DNA of 64,000 nucleotides from Dipodascopsis uninucleata var. uninucleata (taxonomy: Eukaryota > Ascomycota > Lipomycetes > Lipomycetales > Lipomycetaceae), in assembly GCA_030568195.1 (NCBI GenBank), contig JAJLTO010000005.1:1178001-1242000 (forward strand). Reading direction: 5' to 3'. The translations under genes were made by a program, and so were the position numbers. This document shows, piece after piece, positions 11,129 through 25,800 of the stretch. The notes under the pieces are model-generated. The model worked only from the letters and a program-made list of their open reading frames with translations, did not search any database and was not told where the DNA came from. The first letter of the stretch is position 1; every line of letters begins with the position of its first letter.

Positions 11129-12235
11129 TTAGAGATCGAGGGTAGGCTTGCTTTTGAATTTACGTCCACTTCTGTCTGCCGCTCGATACAACATTTGAGA
11201 ACCATAGATATTGATGCTAAAGAGAAAGTTTTTTGCGTCATCAAATTTCACTTTCTGAAAATCCGTATCCGCGGAATCAAGATTAGAATCCTCAGCAACT
11301 AGTGGAGGCGGACAGATGTTGATTGTAAATACTGTTCCTCCTTTGGGTATAGTCTTGAGACTATCTGATGGAGTGCATATTAAAAAAGAGCTTTTTGACT
11401 CTCTTATAACGATACCAGTAATTCCAACTCTTGTAGGACACTTGCATCGTGTAACTCTAACAAAAGAGCCATGAAAATCTGCAGATACTAGTTTTGAGCT
11501 GATAGCCTGAAACTGTGTATATGCCTGAGGTGGACTAGACGTTGAAGTGAGCCCCAGTAGCTCTGCAATATATGATTGCCAAAGATTATAAAGAGGTATA
11601 TAATATATAAACTTTGCGGCGGATCTTGCATCTGGATCGTAAAGCATTCGCCTACGTATTTCTTTTGTTGACATAGGCTTAGGACGTCGAATCGTTACTG
11701 ACTGCGGATCCTTGTCTCCATCTTGATTTGCTATCGCGATGTCTTGCTCCGCTAGCTCTAACAGAATTTTTCTAAGATTAGGAACTTCGTGGTCATGCAT
11801 CCTAACGGTCTTAGTACTCTCATGCTTATTTTCGTTGACACCAGCATTGGCCATTGTAAGGTCAGCGTGAGCTGAGTTATCTATAGTCTGTGATTCTCGC
11901 GCTCTTTGCCTTCGTAATCGTCTAAATTTTCGTCTTTTTAACACAGCCCTAGCATGTTTTTTTGCCTGACGTGCGATCCTTCTTACTTCTCTATTATCAA
12001 GATTTCGTCTCAGAGATATTCCTTTGATTAATGTTTCGTATCTCAGAAATACATTCCGGCTCACTCCTCTTGCCTCTTGCTCTAGAAAATCATTTTTTGT
12101 AGGACACACAGCCATAGGTTTATTCTTGATCCGTGTTTCGTAGATCTCTGTAGCATCTTCTAACGCTATTGCCTTCAGCATTATTGCCATTAGGAGCGAA
12201 TCGCTTGCCAGCGATATTTTTTGCTCGGAAGCCAT
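11129..12235 (-). CDS. POP4: RNase P / RNase MRP subunit Pop4 (Rpp29)
   Basis: Protein subunit shared by nuclear RNase P (tRNA 5' maturation) and RNase MRP (rRNA processing). One exon, 368 aa. The conserved Rpp29 domain is at the C-terminal end (about residues 210-368): LWQSYIAELLGL, LVSADFHGSFVRVTRCKCPT, GITGIVIRESKSSFLICT, IPKGGTVFTI, then GSQMLYRAADRSGRKFKSKP near the end. The N-terminal half is a lysine/arginine-rich extension with KKHARAVLKRRKFRRLRRQRAR, longer than in most Rpp29 proteins. It lies 190 bp from, and divergent to, LIN1, so one short promoter serves both RNA-processing genes. Confidence 0.9.
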   Translation of the reverse strand: MASEQKISLASDSLLMAIMLKAIALEDATEIYETRIKNKPMAVCPTKNDFLEQEARGVSRNVFLRYETLIKGISLRRNLDNREVRRIARQAKKHARAVLKRRKFRRLRRQRARESQTIDNSAHADLTMANAGVNENKHESTKTVRMHDHEVPNLRKILLELAEQDIAIANQDGDKDPQSVTIRRPKPMSTKEIRRRMLYDPDARSAAKFIYYIPLYNLWQSYIAELLGLTSTSSPPQAYTQFQAISSKLVSADFHGSFVRVTRCKCPTRVGITGIVIRESKSSFLICTPSDSLKTIPKGGTVFTINICPPPLVAEDSNLDSADTDFQKVKFDDAKNFLFSINIYGSQMLYRAADRSGRKFKSKPTLDL

Positions 12236-12425
12236 CTTGCGTGCTCGCCGTCAATATGGCATAGATCTCAACTTAGCTCACAAAAGTACTCGAGCAAAAA
12301 TTAATTTTCAAAACTCACACCCATTATGTGCGGCTTAATTTATGATCGATGATCACGACAAACTCCTCTGAGAGCAGAAAGAACACAAATATTCTTCAAA
12401 CGTTGAAGCTACAGAAGGAGGCACA

Positions 12426-13646
12426 ATGTCAAAGAGAGCAAATACCGGAAGCTTTCATCCTCAGAGTAAAAGATCGAGGCACGATGACGAGTATAACGAT
12501 CGGGAGACTACCAATGAATTATTAGAATCTGACATTCCTGGATTAGCTCGAAAAAGAAAAAATAAGCTACGTCTTCAAGGATACGAATCAGACTCATCAG
12601 AAGACGATTTCTTCAGCTCTGCCAAAGCACACCGTGCTGCAGACAAAGGAAAGGATGGCGCAAATACTAATGTTGGAGCAAATGACGGTGATGAAGATAT
12701 GTTTGGCAGTGGCGACGACGGATCAAATATGAAGACTGGGGCAGGACGAGCGGATGATGACTCGGACGAGTCCTCGGATGAAGATGATATAGACGGTATC
12801 TCGAAGAAGTCAAAGAAAGTGCGATTCCTTAACATAGATGATATCGAAGGACAAGAATTTACGTCGAAAGAGACAGATGCGGACGAGCTCAATCGTGAGG
12901 TGGAGTCATTTGCTGCCAGACAGCAACGGATAAGCGTCGAAAACGGTAAAGATCGTGATGGCAGCAAGCAAGATGTCAACATGATGGAAGCTAGCGATGG
13001 GGAAGATCCAGAGGCTTTAACGGAAGATATTGACCCCGAAATTGGAGCCGAAGGTAGTCGCATCAATGCTCCCAAAATTGAAGCGTTTAATATGCGGGAA
13101 GAGTTAGAAGAAGGTCAGTTTGATGCGAATGGTAATTTTATCAGACGTGAAGACGAAGATACAAAAGAAGAAGAGAAACATGATCTCTGGTTAGATGGAC
13201 TATCAACAAAAGAAATTAAGGCCGCTGCACAAGCTGACGAAGCTCGAAAACAAAGAGAAAGACAGGCTGAGCGTGATAGGACTATGGATGAAGAATCACG
13301 TCCCGCGAGTATGCTTATGAAGCAGCTACTTGAAGTTCTTGATGCTGCAGAGACGCCTCTGGAAGCACTACAACGACTAGGTCCTAGTAAAAAAAAGAAG
13401 AAATGGCAAACTAAGAAGAAGAAAAACAAAGGTTCGCAGAGACAGCAACAAGAAGAAGAAGAAGAAGAAGCAGAAAGTAAAGAACTACAGGAGAAAGAAA
13501 GAATTCGCAAAGTCATCGTTGAGAAGATAACAGATGCAGCGGACAAACTGATGTCAAGAGGAACCCAGGATATTTATGAACTATCGCGAGAGCAGATTGC
13601 AAGGTTATATTCACGAGATACAGGGGAAGAATGGAGACCATTATAA
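12426..13646 (+). CDS. LIN1: Lin1/CD2BP2-type U5 snRNP protein lacking a GYF domain
   Basis: Homologue of Lin1 (Snu40) and human CD2BP2, a U5 snRNP assembly factor. One exon, 406 aa. Seen in order: basic N-terminus with a likely nuclear signal; DIPGLARKRKNKLRLQGYE; a long acidic region; KKVRFLNIDD; the family signature KIEAFNMREELEEGQFDANG with GNFI, followed by DLWLDGL; a middle with SRPASMLMKQLLEVLDAAETP and EALQRLG; a lysine run; and IYELSREQIARLY. The protein stops at DTGEEWRPL, just where CD2BP2 and Lin1 enter the C-terminal GYF domain. The 135 bp before the next gene encode nothing GYF-like in any frame, so the domain is missing. POP4 is divergent 190 bp upstream. Confidence 0.88.
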   Translation: MSKRANTGSFHPQSKRSRHDDEYNDRETTNELLESDIPGLARKRKNKLRLQGYESDSSEDDFFSSAKAHRAADKGKDGANTNVGANDGDEDMFGSGDDGSNMKTGAGRADDDSDESSDEDDIDGISKKSKKVRFLNIDDIEGQEFTSKETDADELNREVESFAARQQRISVENGKDRDGSKQDVNMMEASDGEDPEALTEDIDPEIGAEGSRINAPKIEAFNMREELEEGQFDANGNFIRREDEDTKEEEKHDLWLDGLSTKEIKAAAQADEARKQRERQAERDRTMDEESRPASMLMKQLLEVLDAAETPLEALQRLGPSKKKKKWQTKKKKNKGSQRQQQEEEEEEAESKELQEKERIRKVIVEKITDAADKLMSRGTQDIYELSREQIARLYSRDTGEEWRPL

Positions 13647-13781
13647 ATATAAAACTATATTGTTCTATGATATTATGGCCATAATATATAGTAATTCATT
13701 TATTGATTAAACCAATTTGTGAAGATGTATAAAATATTTTACGGAAAAACAGACGTCTTGAAGATGCTAGATAATCAAATT

Positions 13782-15694
<1,913 letters not shown>

Positions 15695-16374
15695 CCTTCT
15701 GAGTTAACTACTTGCACCACTATGCACCACTTCGTCTGCTATGAGAAATAATAATTCTCCAGATCTGTTGTGTTTTGAGGAATGAAACCTACTCTAAAGA
15801 ATCAAATCAACAAAATAGTAAATATTTGAATACTGCTATTATTGTAGCAATGCTACTATGATTCCCCGGTACTGGCCGTTGTCAATGTTCTCTTAGTAGG
15901 AATCAAGCGATGTATGAGATATATCGTCCGACAGCACTACCTGTTTGTGCGCTTCCCGATCGCTACTTTAATGTTAATTTTCCAGCTTAGGCTCGAGCAG
16001 CTAGCCTCTTTGAACTATTCGAGAATAATTCTTTATGCTTAGGATCCCTTCACCAAGTGCTCATCTGATATATTTATTTACCAGTATCATTAACTGTGGA
16101 GCTTTGCGATTTACGGCCAAATATCGTACCATATGGGCTAGGGCTATTATGAATAATAGCAGTAGGGTAATATTATGAATGCATTAGCGAGACTGGGACC
16201 GTTACGCCTAGATGGCCTAAGAAAGTAGAGAGAGAATTAAATGGCTATGAACTTCAGCTCGCTACGTGATCTACGTTCATACCAGATTAGATGAGTAGGA
16301 ATATTATTGAATAGGAAAAATTTCACCCAATTGAAAGCGAAACTGACAAAAAAGAAACAATATATGAAATAAGA
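15695..16374. other. Intergenic, demethylase promoter and YME2 3' flank
   Basis: 680 bp between two minus-strand genes. It should hold the promoter of the JmjC gene. I see no gene, repeat or RNA. Confidence 0.5.
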
Positions 16375-18925
16375 CTAGTAATTGGATGTAATTATCTGCT
16401 TCATCGCAGTCATTCGCGTCTCGTAGTCGCATATTTTGAGTTGACTCTCCTTAATTTTCCTAGATAAGAAGGCTATGCGTTCATTGATATCCTGGACAGG
16501 AGCACGTGTGGTATATGCAGACTGAGAAATCTGGGAAAGAACTGCAAGTTCGTCTTCCAGCGCTTGGATCGTAGTTTTATCAATTTTCGCAAGCGCAGTG
16601 AGCTGATTTAGATTCATATTTGCTGATAACGACTTGTCTTCAAGTAAACGTTTGAAAGCAGCTCGATAAATGGGTCTGCCAGCTTTGACAGCATAAGGTC
16701 TGCCATCTTTTTCCAAAACAGTGATGAGGTCACAGTGTTCAAGTGCCATAAGCGTCTCAGCTGTCTCAGTCTTAAATAATGGGTTGAGATAAAATTCGTT
16801 ATATTTGACGACATCATGATCAGCAAGAAGATTAATAATACTCCAAACCTGCTCAACAGACCACGATCTATTCTCTCTACTTGGACGCAAAAATCTTTTG
16901 ATGATTTCTGAGGCACTAAGCTTAATCATTTCATCAGCAGCTGCTAAGTTCGATTCTCCAATAGAGATTCGGTGCACCAAAGAAATGAGATCCGTCATTC
17001 GTCCACCAAGTGGCTCTAGAGCCCGATCAAGATCACTGATGTATTTATCGTCAATTTCATCCTCTGTCTTACCAGTGATACTTCTAACTTGCAATAGTAC
17101 AAATTTACGTGCCAATTCCGGGGTTGCGTCACCCACAGTAATTGTGTTGATAACTTCGTTAGGCATCGCTTCAGTCAGAATTTTCTGATAACCGGTATCG
17201 TCTGTTATAAAAACAACTTGTGCAAGTTTAGAAGATACGAGAACAGCTGACCATTCGGCCAAGATACGATACATTCGCTCATTCTGCTCAGACCGATTGA
17301 GGAAGTTTTCAATAACTATAACTGGTCTATCGTTAGGCTTGGATTCGAACACATCCATATCTGCAGCGAGCGGAGGAAGTGGTGCACCGCGTGCATTCTT
17401 CTTTCTTTCTGACTGTACTTCCCTCAGCTTCTCCGAAGCAATCTGCTTCAATGCAGACGTTGCGTTCTCGAGCATATTTCTAAACTGAACATGCGAGTCT
17501 TCAGAAAATCCAACCTTTTGACCAATAAGACCTTGAGCGGCAATATCCATCCAGTTAGAAATGCTATTCATCCAAGGGAAAATTGGAAAGTAGCCAATCT
17601 GATTGGAAACTTCATTAAAGAAAGCTGCCTCAGAGCGAGTCGCAACTAAGGCTTGACAATCTAGGACTAATTTATTGGGACGAGTCTTAAGTACGTGGTT
17701 TTGAACGAGATCGGCTTTACCACTGCCTCTTGGACCTGAAACAACAATAAAAGATTCGGGAGCTTCATCCAATAGAGTATTTAAGTTTTTAACAAGATCT
17801 CTTCGATCGGAGAATCCCAATTGTAACTCAGCCTCTTCCTGACTCGCAAGATTATCCTTACCGAGCGAGCTAACAAAAGCCAATGCATCCATTGTTGACT
17901 TTGTGGTCGATTTGATCCAAGCTGAGATAGTACTATTCAAGAAAACAAAGCAATTAGTGATCTTACGCTTAACGAAGTAAGTGCGGATAGGATCGAAAAC
18001 TGCGACGGTGAATGCAGCTAAAAGTGCAGCGAACAGAGGTATGAAAATGCGAGGATGATTCACTATCATATCGCGGATGACATTTTTTTGCGTCCTTGGC
18101 TCATAGTAGATATGAAGTTTTGTACCAGATCCCGTTACTAGTCCATGCAAACAATTACGAGCCGACGTAGCACTACGCAGCTTCGAGAATATGACCGTAG
18201 CATATCGAGGTAAATCTTTACTAGATGCTGGAAGAGGAATTATATCTCTGATCGGTCCGTATCTTCGTAGAAGACAGAATAACTCGGCTTGATCAACATC
18301 TGGGCCCTCAAATTCTATCCGAAGGCGATTCGACGGAAACCTACGTAGGTCCTCAACCCAAGGCGATCCTCTAATCGAAAAGCAGTGAAATTTCTGTAGA
18401 GGATTAAACCACGGTCGAACCTCTTTTTCTTCTATATGGTTCTGAATACGTTCTTCAATTTCTGTTTCATTGACATCTTCTAGGCGCTTATATTTCACAA
18501 TAACAGCACCATCTTTCCATCTCGGGACAACTTCGTTCAAAGTGATAGGAAGATCTTTAGGAATAAGACGCTCTTGCAAATCCATTTTGGTGGTATACAA
18601 GTCTTGACTGATAAAAAGGCGAATGAACATCTGACGGGGATCATATGGATGTAGACACATGGGATACGCATCTGTAACTAAGTCAGAACCAGTTATAATG
18701 AAACAATTAATTGTGTTTTTAGTACTTACTATCAATATACAGAAGTCCTTCATTTTCACTTTTGCCTAAGACTCCTGACATTGCTACCAGCTTTGTGTAG
18801 GATACTGCTCTGCATTGTTGAACTCGACCTACGTTAGCTAGTTCAAGCACTCGCAAGCTAAGCTTAGGTCGTATATGAGCCATACTTGTGCCATAGGCTC
18901 TACCAAAGAGTAAGCGAATACTCAT
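16375..18925 (-). CDS. YME2: Mitochondrial escape protein 2 (Yme2) homologue
   Basis: Mitochondrial inner-membrane protein of the Yme2/Prp13 family, linked to mtDNA maintenance and nucleoid structure. Two exons on the minus strand: 18730-18925 and 16375-18671. The 58-bp intron (GTAAGT donor, GTTACAG acceptor) joins GLLYIDN to AYPMCLHPYDPRQMF. The product is 830 aa. Seen in order: an Arg-rich, Ser-rich N-terminus fit for a matrix-targeting signal; an RRM-like domain around residues 165-260; one membrane segment (IFIPLFAALLAAFTVAVF, about 275-300); a P-loop GPRGSGKAD near residue 380, with PVIVIENFL as a likely Walker B region; and a C-terminal helical and coiled-coil tail. Length and domain order match the family (yeast protein about 850 aa). 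Confidence 0.9.
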
Positions 18926-19418
18926 TCTCTATTCAGAATTCATATGGTCTCGTGAATGACCAATTTAGTTGAAGAATATTCAACTACACAAAAAATATTG
19001 TAGAACTGGAGATATCAGATCTAAGCATCAAGTGATCTTCATATGACGCTGTCTGTTACCCTGGAAACGACGGAAATTATACCAGCACGACACAGAGGGA
19101 GGACAATACATCGATGTGATTTTACTGTCACCATGTTCAAAGAATATAGTATGAACTGGCAATGAATTGTTGGCATTTTTTATACCGTACATTTTAATGT
19201 CAAGTAAAAATAATTAACTACGATTATGCATTTGTCCATGTTGTAGGAATTATCTATATTGCAATAACAGAACGAAAATTATCAAAGCAAACACACCACA
19301 AAAGAACTGGGAATAGCTGATAGAGAGCTAGACTAAAGAATAGATTTAGTATACGATTGTAAAACGCCAAACTCCAAGCGCTATTCTTAAAATATAAACT
19401 AGTGGATCTACGAAGCTA
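18926..19418. other. Intergenic, YME2 promoter
   Basis: 493 bp between two minus-strand genes, presumably carrying the YME2 promoter and the 3' flank of the APC15-like gene. I see nothing else. Confidence 0.5.
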
Positions 19419-20378
19419 CTAGTCTTCATCGTCCAAGTCCATCTCATAATCGTCATCAGACGGGATGGGAAATTCAACTACAGGATTTCGACTTTCCATA
19501 TGCCTTGTTCTAGTCAGTGATCTACCTGGTTGTTGCGGTGAGCTGTAGCTCAAATCTGCATCATATTGAAGCATTCTACTTGTTCTCTGCCGAGTGAGAA
19601 CGCCATTTGCTCCCTCTACCTCGACTTCACCATCATCCTCATCTTCATCTTCCTCTATATAATAACCCTCTTCCTCTAATTCATCCTCAGCTTCCTCATC
19701 CTCATCGACGTCGTCTTCATCTTCTTCGTCGTCAAAGCCCATCCCCAATTCATCGCCTTCTGGGATGTCAGCATCTAAATCAACTTCATCCTCTCTGTAA
19801 GAGGAAGCTCGCGATCGTCTTTGTCTGTAACGCCGTGGCCACCCATCCAGAGCTTCTTCCGCTTCTTCGTCTTCTTCTAGTTCCCCTGGTAAATTATCCT
19901 CGTCATCGTCATCATCATCTTCAACTTCACCTTCCTCGAGATCACCATCCATCTCTGCTGCCTCCTGCTCGACCTCTCCTTCGAGCATAACCAGCTCTCC
20001 GTTAGGATTTTCAATCAGACCATTATCCTCAGACTCAGACTCTGAGAGTGCCTGCTCCTCCATAAGAGCTTGTTCGGTCTTCGAGAATCCTGGAGGCCGA
20101 AGAAACGTAAACCCAAATGTTCTAATTGATTCTATATATCTAACATGCGCAGCCTCCGCAGCTTCAAGAGGGCCAACTGTGATATTTCCATGATGAAGTC
20201 GAGCATTGAATACCGACCTTATGTCGCTTGCTCCAGCCTCTTCTTCTTCGTGCTCTTGTGCACCCGGAAGATATTTAGACTTTGGCTTAGATGATCTTCT
20301 CAGTACGTGAGGATGATATGACGAGCTGTACCAAAGGTCATGAGAGTTTTTTGGCAGGACTGATGGTACTGTCAACAT
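19419..20378 (-). CDS. APC15: Anaphase-promoting complex subunit Apc15/Mnd2-like
   Basis: Single exon, 319 aa, extremely acidic. The N-terminal third carries the part resembling fungal Apc15: a start MLTVPSVLPKNSHDLWYSS, and IRTFGFTFLRPPGFSKTEQA at about residues 85-105, close to the family core (x-FG-x-T-x-L-x-PPG-x-x-KT). The rest is a long acidic tail of Asp/Glu runs broken by one basic patch (RRYRQRRSR), with no fold visible. Apc15 helps the mitotic checkpoint complex turn over on the APC/C, and many fungal members have such acidic tails. The assignment rests on the short core only. The gene is divergent from the M1 aminopeptidase, 371 bp apart. Confidence 0.65.
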   Translation of the reverse strand: MLTVPSVLPKNSHDLWYSSSYHPHVLRRSSKPKSKYLPGAQEHEEEEAGASDIRSVFNARLHHGNITVGPLEAAEAAHVRYIESIRTFGFTFLRPPGFSKTEQALMEEQALSESESEDNGLIENPNGELVMLEGEVEQEAAEMDGDLEEGEVEDDDDDDEDNLPGELEEDEEAEEALDGWPRRYRQRRSRASSYREDEVDLDADIPEGDELGMGFDDEEDEDDVDEDEEAEDELEEEGYYIEEDEDEDDGEVEVEGANGVLTRQRTSRMLQYDADLSYSSPQQPGRSLTRTRHMESRNPVVEFPIPSDDDYEMDLDDED

Positions 20379-20749
20379 TGAGACTGCTATAATTTCGAAT
20401 CTAAATTCGTTGATCTTCCTTCGTCACTGACTCCAAGCAACTTTAAACTGATATATTAATCCTTAAAAGCTCTAGCTTCTATCGCCGTATTTTCAGAGTG
20501 ATCTGACCCTGTGATGCGCAGAAATGGTTCTGATATTAGAATAGTTGCTTGTAATCTTCAATTTCCAAGTTTTAAGTTGCAAAAGATTTTAAAATAACCT
20601 ACGTAACTCGCAATTACATCAAGCCACTGCTATTCCTTAGCTTCTACATAACAGAGTTAAATCCATGCATGCTACTTAACTCCATCATTTCATCAACGAT
20701 CTCACAAAGAATTTGGATATTAATTTTAGTCTTAAGCTTTATAATAAAA
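20379..20749. other. Divergent promoter region, APC15-like / M1 aminopeptidase
   Basis: 371 bp between divergent starts. It includes an in-frame upstream ATG at 20669 for the aminopeptidase. No clear TATA box or known site was found. Confidence 0.45.
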
Positions 20750-23580
20750 ATGTCGGACCGTGAAGTTCTTCCTACTACGGTTCGTCCTCGTCATTACACG
20801 ATCTCGATATTCGACCTTGATTTTAGTGCTTTTACATACCAAGGAATCGTGACAATCGATGTCGATCTTGTCGGACCAGGACCTATCAAGGAGATCAAGC
20901 TAAATGCTCGTGAACTGACTGTATCAAATGCTAAGGTTAAAGTCGATTACGCTAAGAGTGAGTGACATTGAATTTGATAGATCGAATGATGAGGCGCCTC
21001 TTGAATTAGCAATCCTAGAACTAACAGCTGATCCACTCTTGATATCTTGTTGTGTAGCTTCTAATGAAATCGCAATATCAGACATTGCTTTCGACTCAAC
21101 TGCTGAAATTATTACTTTGACCCTGCCAGAGGCCGTACCAGCAGAATCAGCCCATGCTGCCGTGACTCTCAGCTTCAAAGGTCTTCTTAATAACAAAATG
21201 GCTGGTTTCTATAGATCGAAGTATACCGATGCCGACAACCAGGAGGCTTATATGTACTCTACCCAGTTTGAAGCGACTGACGCTCGACGTGCATTTCCAT
21301 GGTATGGATCATAGATAATAGTCACAGATTTTGAGGTTGATACTTACAATTGTATGTAGCTTTGATGAGCCTAACTTGAAGGCTACCTTTGATTTTGCTA
21401 TCACAATCCCGCAGCATTGGACTGCTCTTAGTAATATGCCTGAGGTCTCGTCTACCACCGCAGAAGATGGTAAAAAGATTGCTAACGCTGACAAGAAGCT
21501 TAAGACTGTCACATTTGCTACCACACCTGTGATGAGTACCTACTTACTCGCGTGGGCATGCGGTGATTTTGAGTACATTGAAGATTTCACTGAGCGCAAA
21601 TACAATGGGAAGAGAATGCCAGTTCGTGTTTATACTACCAAGGGTATCATCAAGCAAGGAGAGTTTGCTCTTGAAAATGCTAAAAAGATCGTTGACTACT
21701 TTTCTGACATTTTCGATATTGAATATGTCTTGCCTAAAGTTGACCTCCTGGCTGTCCATGAGTTTTCTCACGGTGCAATGGAAAATTGGGGGTTGATTAC
21801 GTACAGAACAACCGCTCTGCTTTTCGATCCTGAGAAGAGCGACTCCAAGTACAAGAACAGAGTTGCATATGTTGTCGCTCATGAGCTGGCTCACCAGTGG
21901 TTTGGTAACCTTGTTACTATGGACTGGTGGAATGAGCTTTGGCTCAACGAAGGTTTCGCTACCTGGGTCGGTTGGCTTGCTATTGACTACTTGTATCCTG
22001 ACTGGGATGTCTTTGCTGTATTCGTGTCAGAGTCGCTCCAAGGTGCTCTTGGACTTGATTCTTTGAGACAATCCCACCCAATTGAAGTTCCTGTTAAGAG
22101 TGCACTCGATATTGACCAAATTTTCGATGCAATCTCGTATTTGAAGGGTGCAAGTTCGATCCGAATGATCAGCTCTCATCTCGGTGTCAAGACCTTCCTT
22201 AAGGGTGTTTCCAACTACCTTAAAAAGCATGCTTATGGAAATGCTACAACTAAGGATCTTTGGACTGCTTTGAGTCAGGAGAGTGGTATTGATGTCATAT
22301 CTATCATGGAGAATTGGATTACCAAAATTGGTTTCCCTGTTATCACTGTCACTGAGACTGATAGTGAAGTTTCTATTCGTCAGGATCGATTCTTGTCTAC
22401 TGGCGATGTTAAAGATAGCGAGAACACTACTGAATGGTGGGTACCACTTGGATTATATACGGACTCAGCTTCTACGTACTCCGGCATCAATACTCTGGAG
22501 ACTCGTGAAGCCACTCTCAATGGACTCTCACCACAGGGATTCTACAAAATCAACAAAAACCAAACAGGTGTTTACCGTGTAAACTATCCTCCTGCACGCC
22601 TTGCTAAGCTTGGTCAAGCCAAGGAGAAGTTGTCCATTACAGACAAAGTGGGACTCATTGCCGATGCATCTTCTATGGCTCTTGCTGGACTTGGACCAAC
22701 TACTGGTATATTGGGCCTTCTTGAGGGATTAAAAGGCGAGGAATCTTACGTTGTCTGGTCTGAAATCACTAACCGTATTGGTACTTTGAGATCTGCTTGG
22801 TATGATGAGCCCGAGAGTGTTAAAAGTGCTTTGTCTTCGTTTACCCGTTCTCTTGTATCACCTGCAGTCAAGACTTTGGGATGGGAATTCAAACCTGATG
22901 AGGATTACTTGACCACTCAGCTCCGTGGACTGCTAATCGGAGTTGCTGGTGCCGCTAATGACCCTGAGGTTGTAGATGAGGCTTTGGAGAGGTTCAAGAA
23001 ATATGCTGGTGGTGACAAGAGTGCTATAAACCCGAATCTGCGACGACAGATTTTCTCCATCGTCCTTGCATCTGACAAGCTTTCTGATGAGGAAGCTAAA
23101 GCAGCATATGAAATTGTGCTCAATGAAGTTTTGAATCCAAGCTCTGTTGATAGTAAGGAATTGGCACTTTTGGCATTGGGCAAAACCAAGAGACCGGAGC
23201 TCATTAAACGCACGCTGTCTCTCATTTTGTCCGGAGAAGTTGCAGTTCAGGATGTTCATACTCCAGCTGCTTCTCTTGCATCTAACGGTGCTGCCAGGCT
23301 TGCTCTTTGGAATTTCATTAAGGAGAATTGGGAGCAGATCTACGCGCTAATGTCGGGTAATATGGTTATTCTTGACCGTTTTATCAGAATCTCTATCAAC
23401 CGTTTTTCTTCTATGAAAGTCCACGATGACATCGCTAAGTTCTTTGAAGACAAAGATACTCACGGATTTGAAAGGTCTCTTGGTCAGGGATTGGATATTG
23501 TCCGCTCCTATGCTGGATGGATTGAGCGTGATGGTCCAATTGTTGAGGCCTGGCTGAAGGAGAAGGGATACTCTTCTTAA
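20750..23580 (+). CDS. APE2: M1 zinc aminopeptidase (Aap1/Ape2 family)
   Basis: Zinc metallo-aminopeptidase of family M1, removing neutral or basic N-terminal residues from peptides. Three exons: 20750-20957, 21058-21301 and 21360-23580, giving 890 aa from the ATG at 20750. The introns (100 and 58 bp) have GTGAGT and GTATGG donors. Splicing restores two conserved stretches: VKVDYAKTSNEIAIS and FPCFDEPNLKATFDFA. Catalytic motifs: GAMEN (about residue 289) and HELAHQW (about 325) followed 18 residues later by the third zinc-ligand Glu in LNEGFATW. The C-terminal ERAP1-like helical domain is complete. An upstream in-frame ATG at 20669 would add 27 hydrophobic residues, so a targeted second form is possible. 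In S. cerevisiae the paralogues AAP1 and APE2 split this role; only one gene is in view here. Confidence 0.94.
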
Positions 23581-23959
23581 ACGTAGGCTATAGGAATGTT
23601 ATAACCGAGCTCAAATAAATTTAATAAGTCGTCAGAATGACAATACTGTTCAGTATATTGTATAATTATTTATTCTTGTTGTAACAACTGTCTAGTCAGA
23701 AACATATATTCGAAGACATTGCTTTTTATTTATTGTCGCTCATTAATCTGTTGTAAGACTACAACCAATCTGAATATTTTTACTCCCAAATTTGATGACA
23801 ACCATTATTCCTCATTTATTTGTGTCTCCCTCCTTCCTCAATCGATCTTATTCTAGGATAGTATTAAAACGTATTTTTTCTATTTGGTAACATCTGCAAA
23901 TTCCTTACGTGAATTATTACTGAAGAAATTTGTGTAGAACACAGTGGTCTGCGGGAAAA
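23581..23959. other. Intergenic, aminopeptidase to RVB2
   Basis: 379 bp between tandem genes. It must hold the terminator of one and the promoter of the next. Nothing else is seen. Confidence 0.5.
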
Positions 23960-25630
<1,671 letters not shown>

Positions 25631-25800
25631 AAATTTTATACTATATGTCTTTCAATTAGAATTTTGCAAGACATTGTATTTCTATTTTACAGTAGTTACA
25701 ATATATCTATTACATGACGATTATAAAGTCATTACACCCGTTTGCGCGTTTGCTACGTAAATAGTAGTACTTTAACTATGACATAATTAGAACTGTGATA

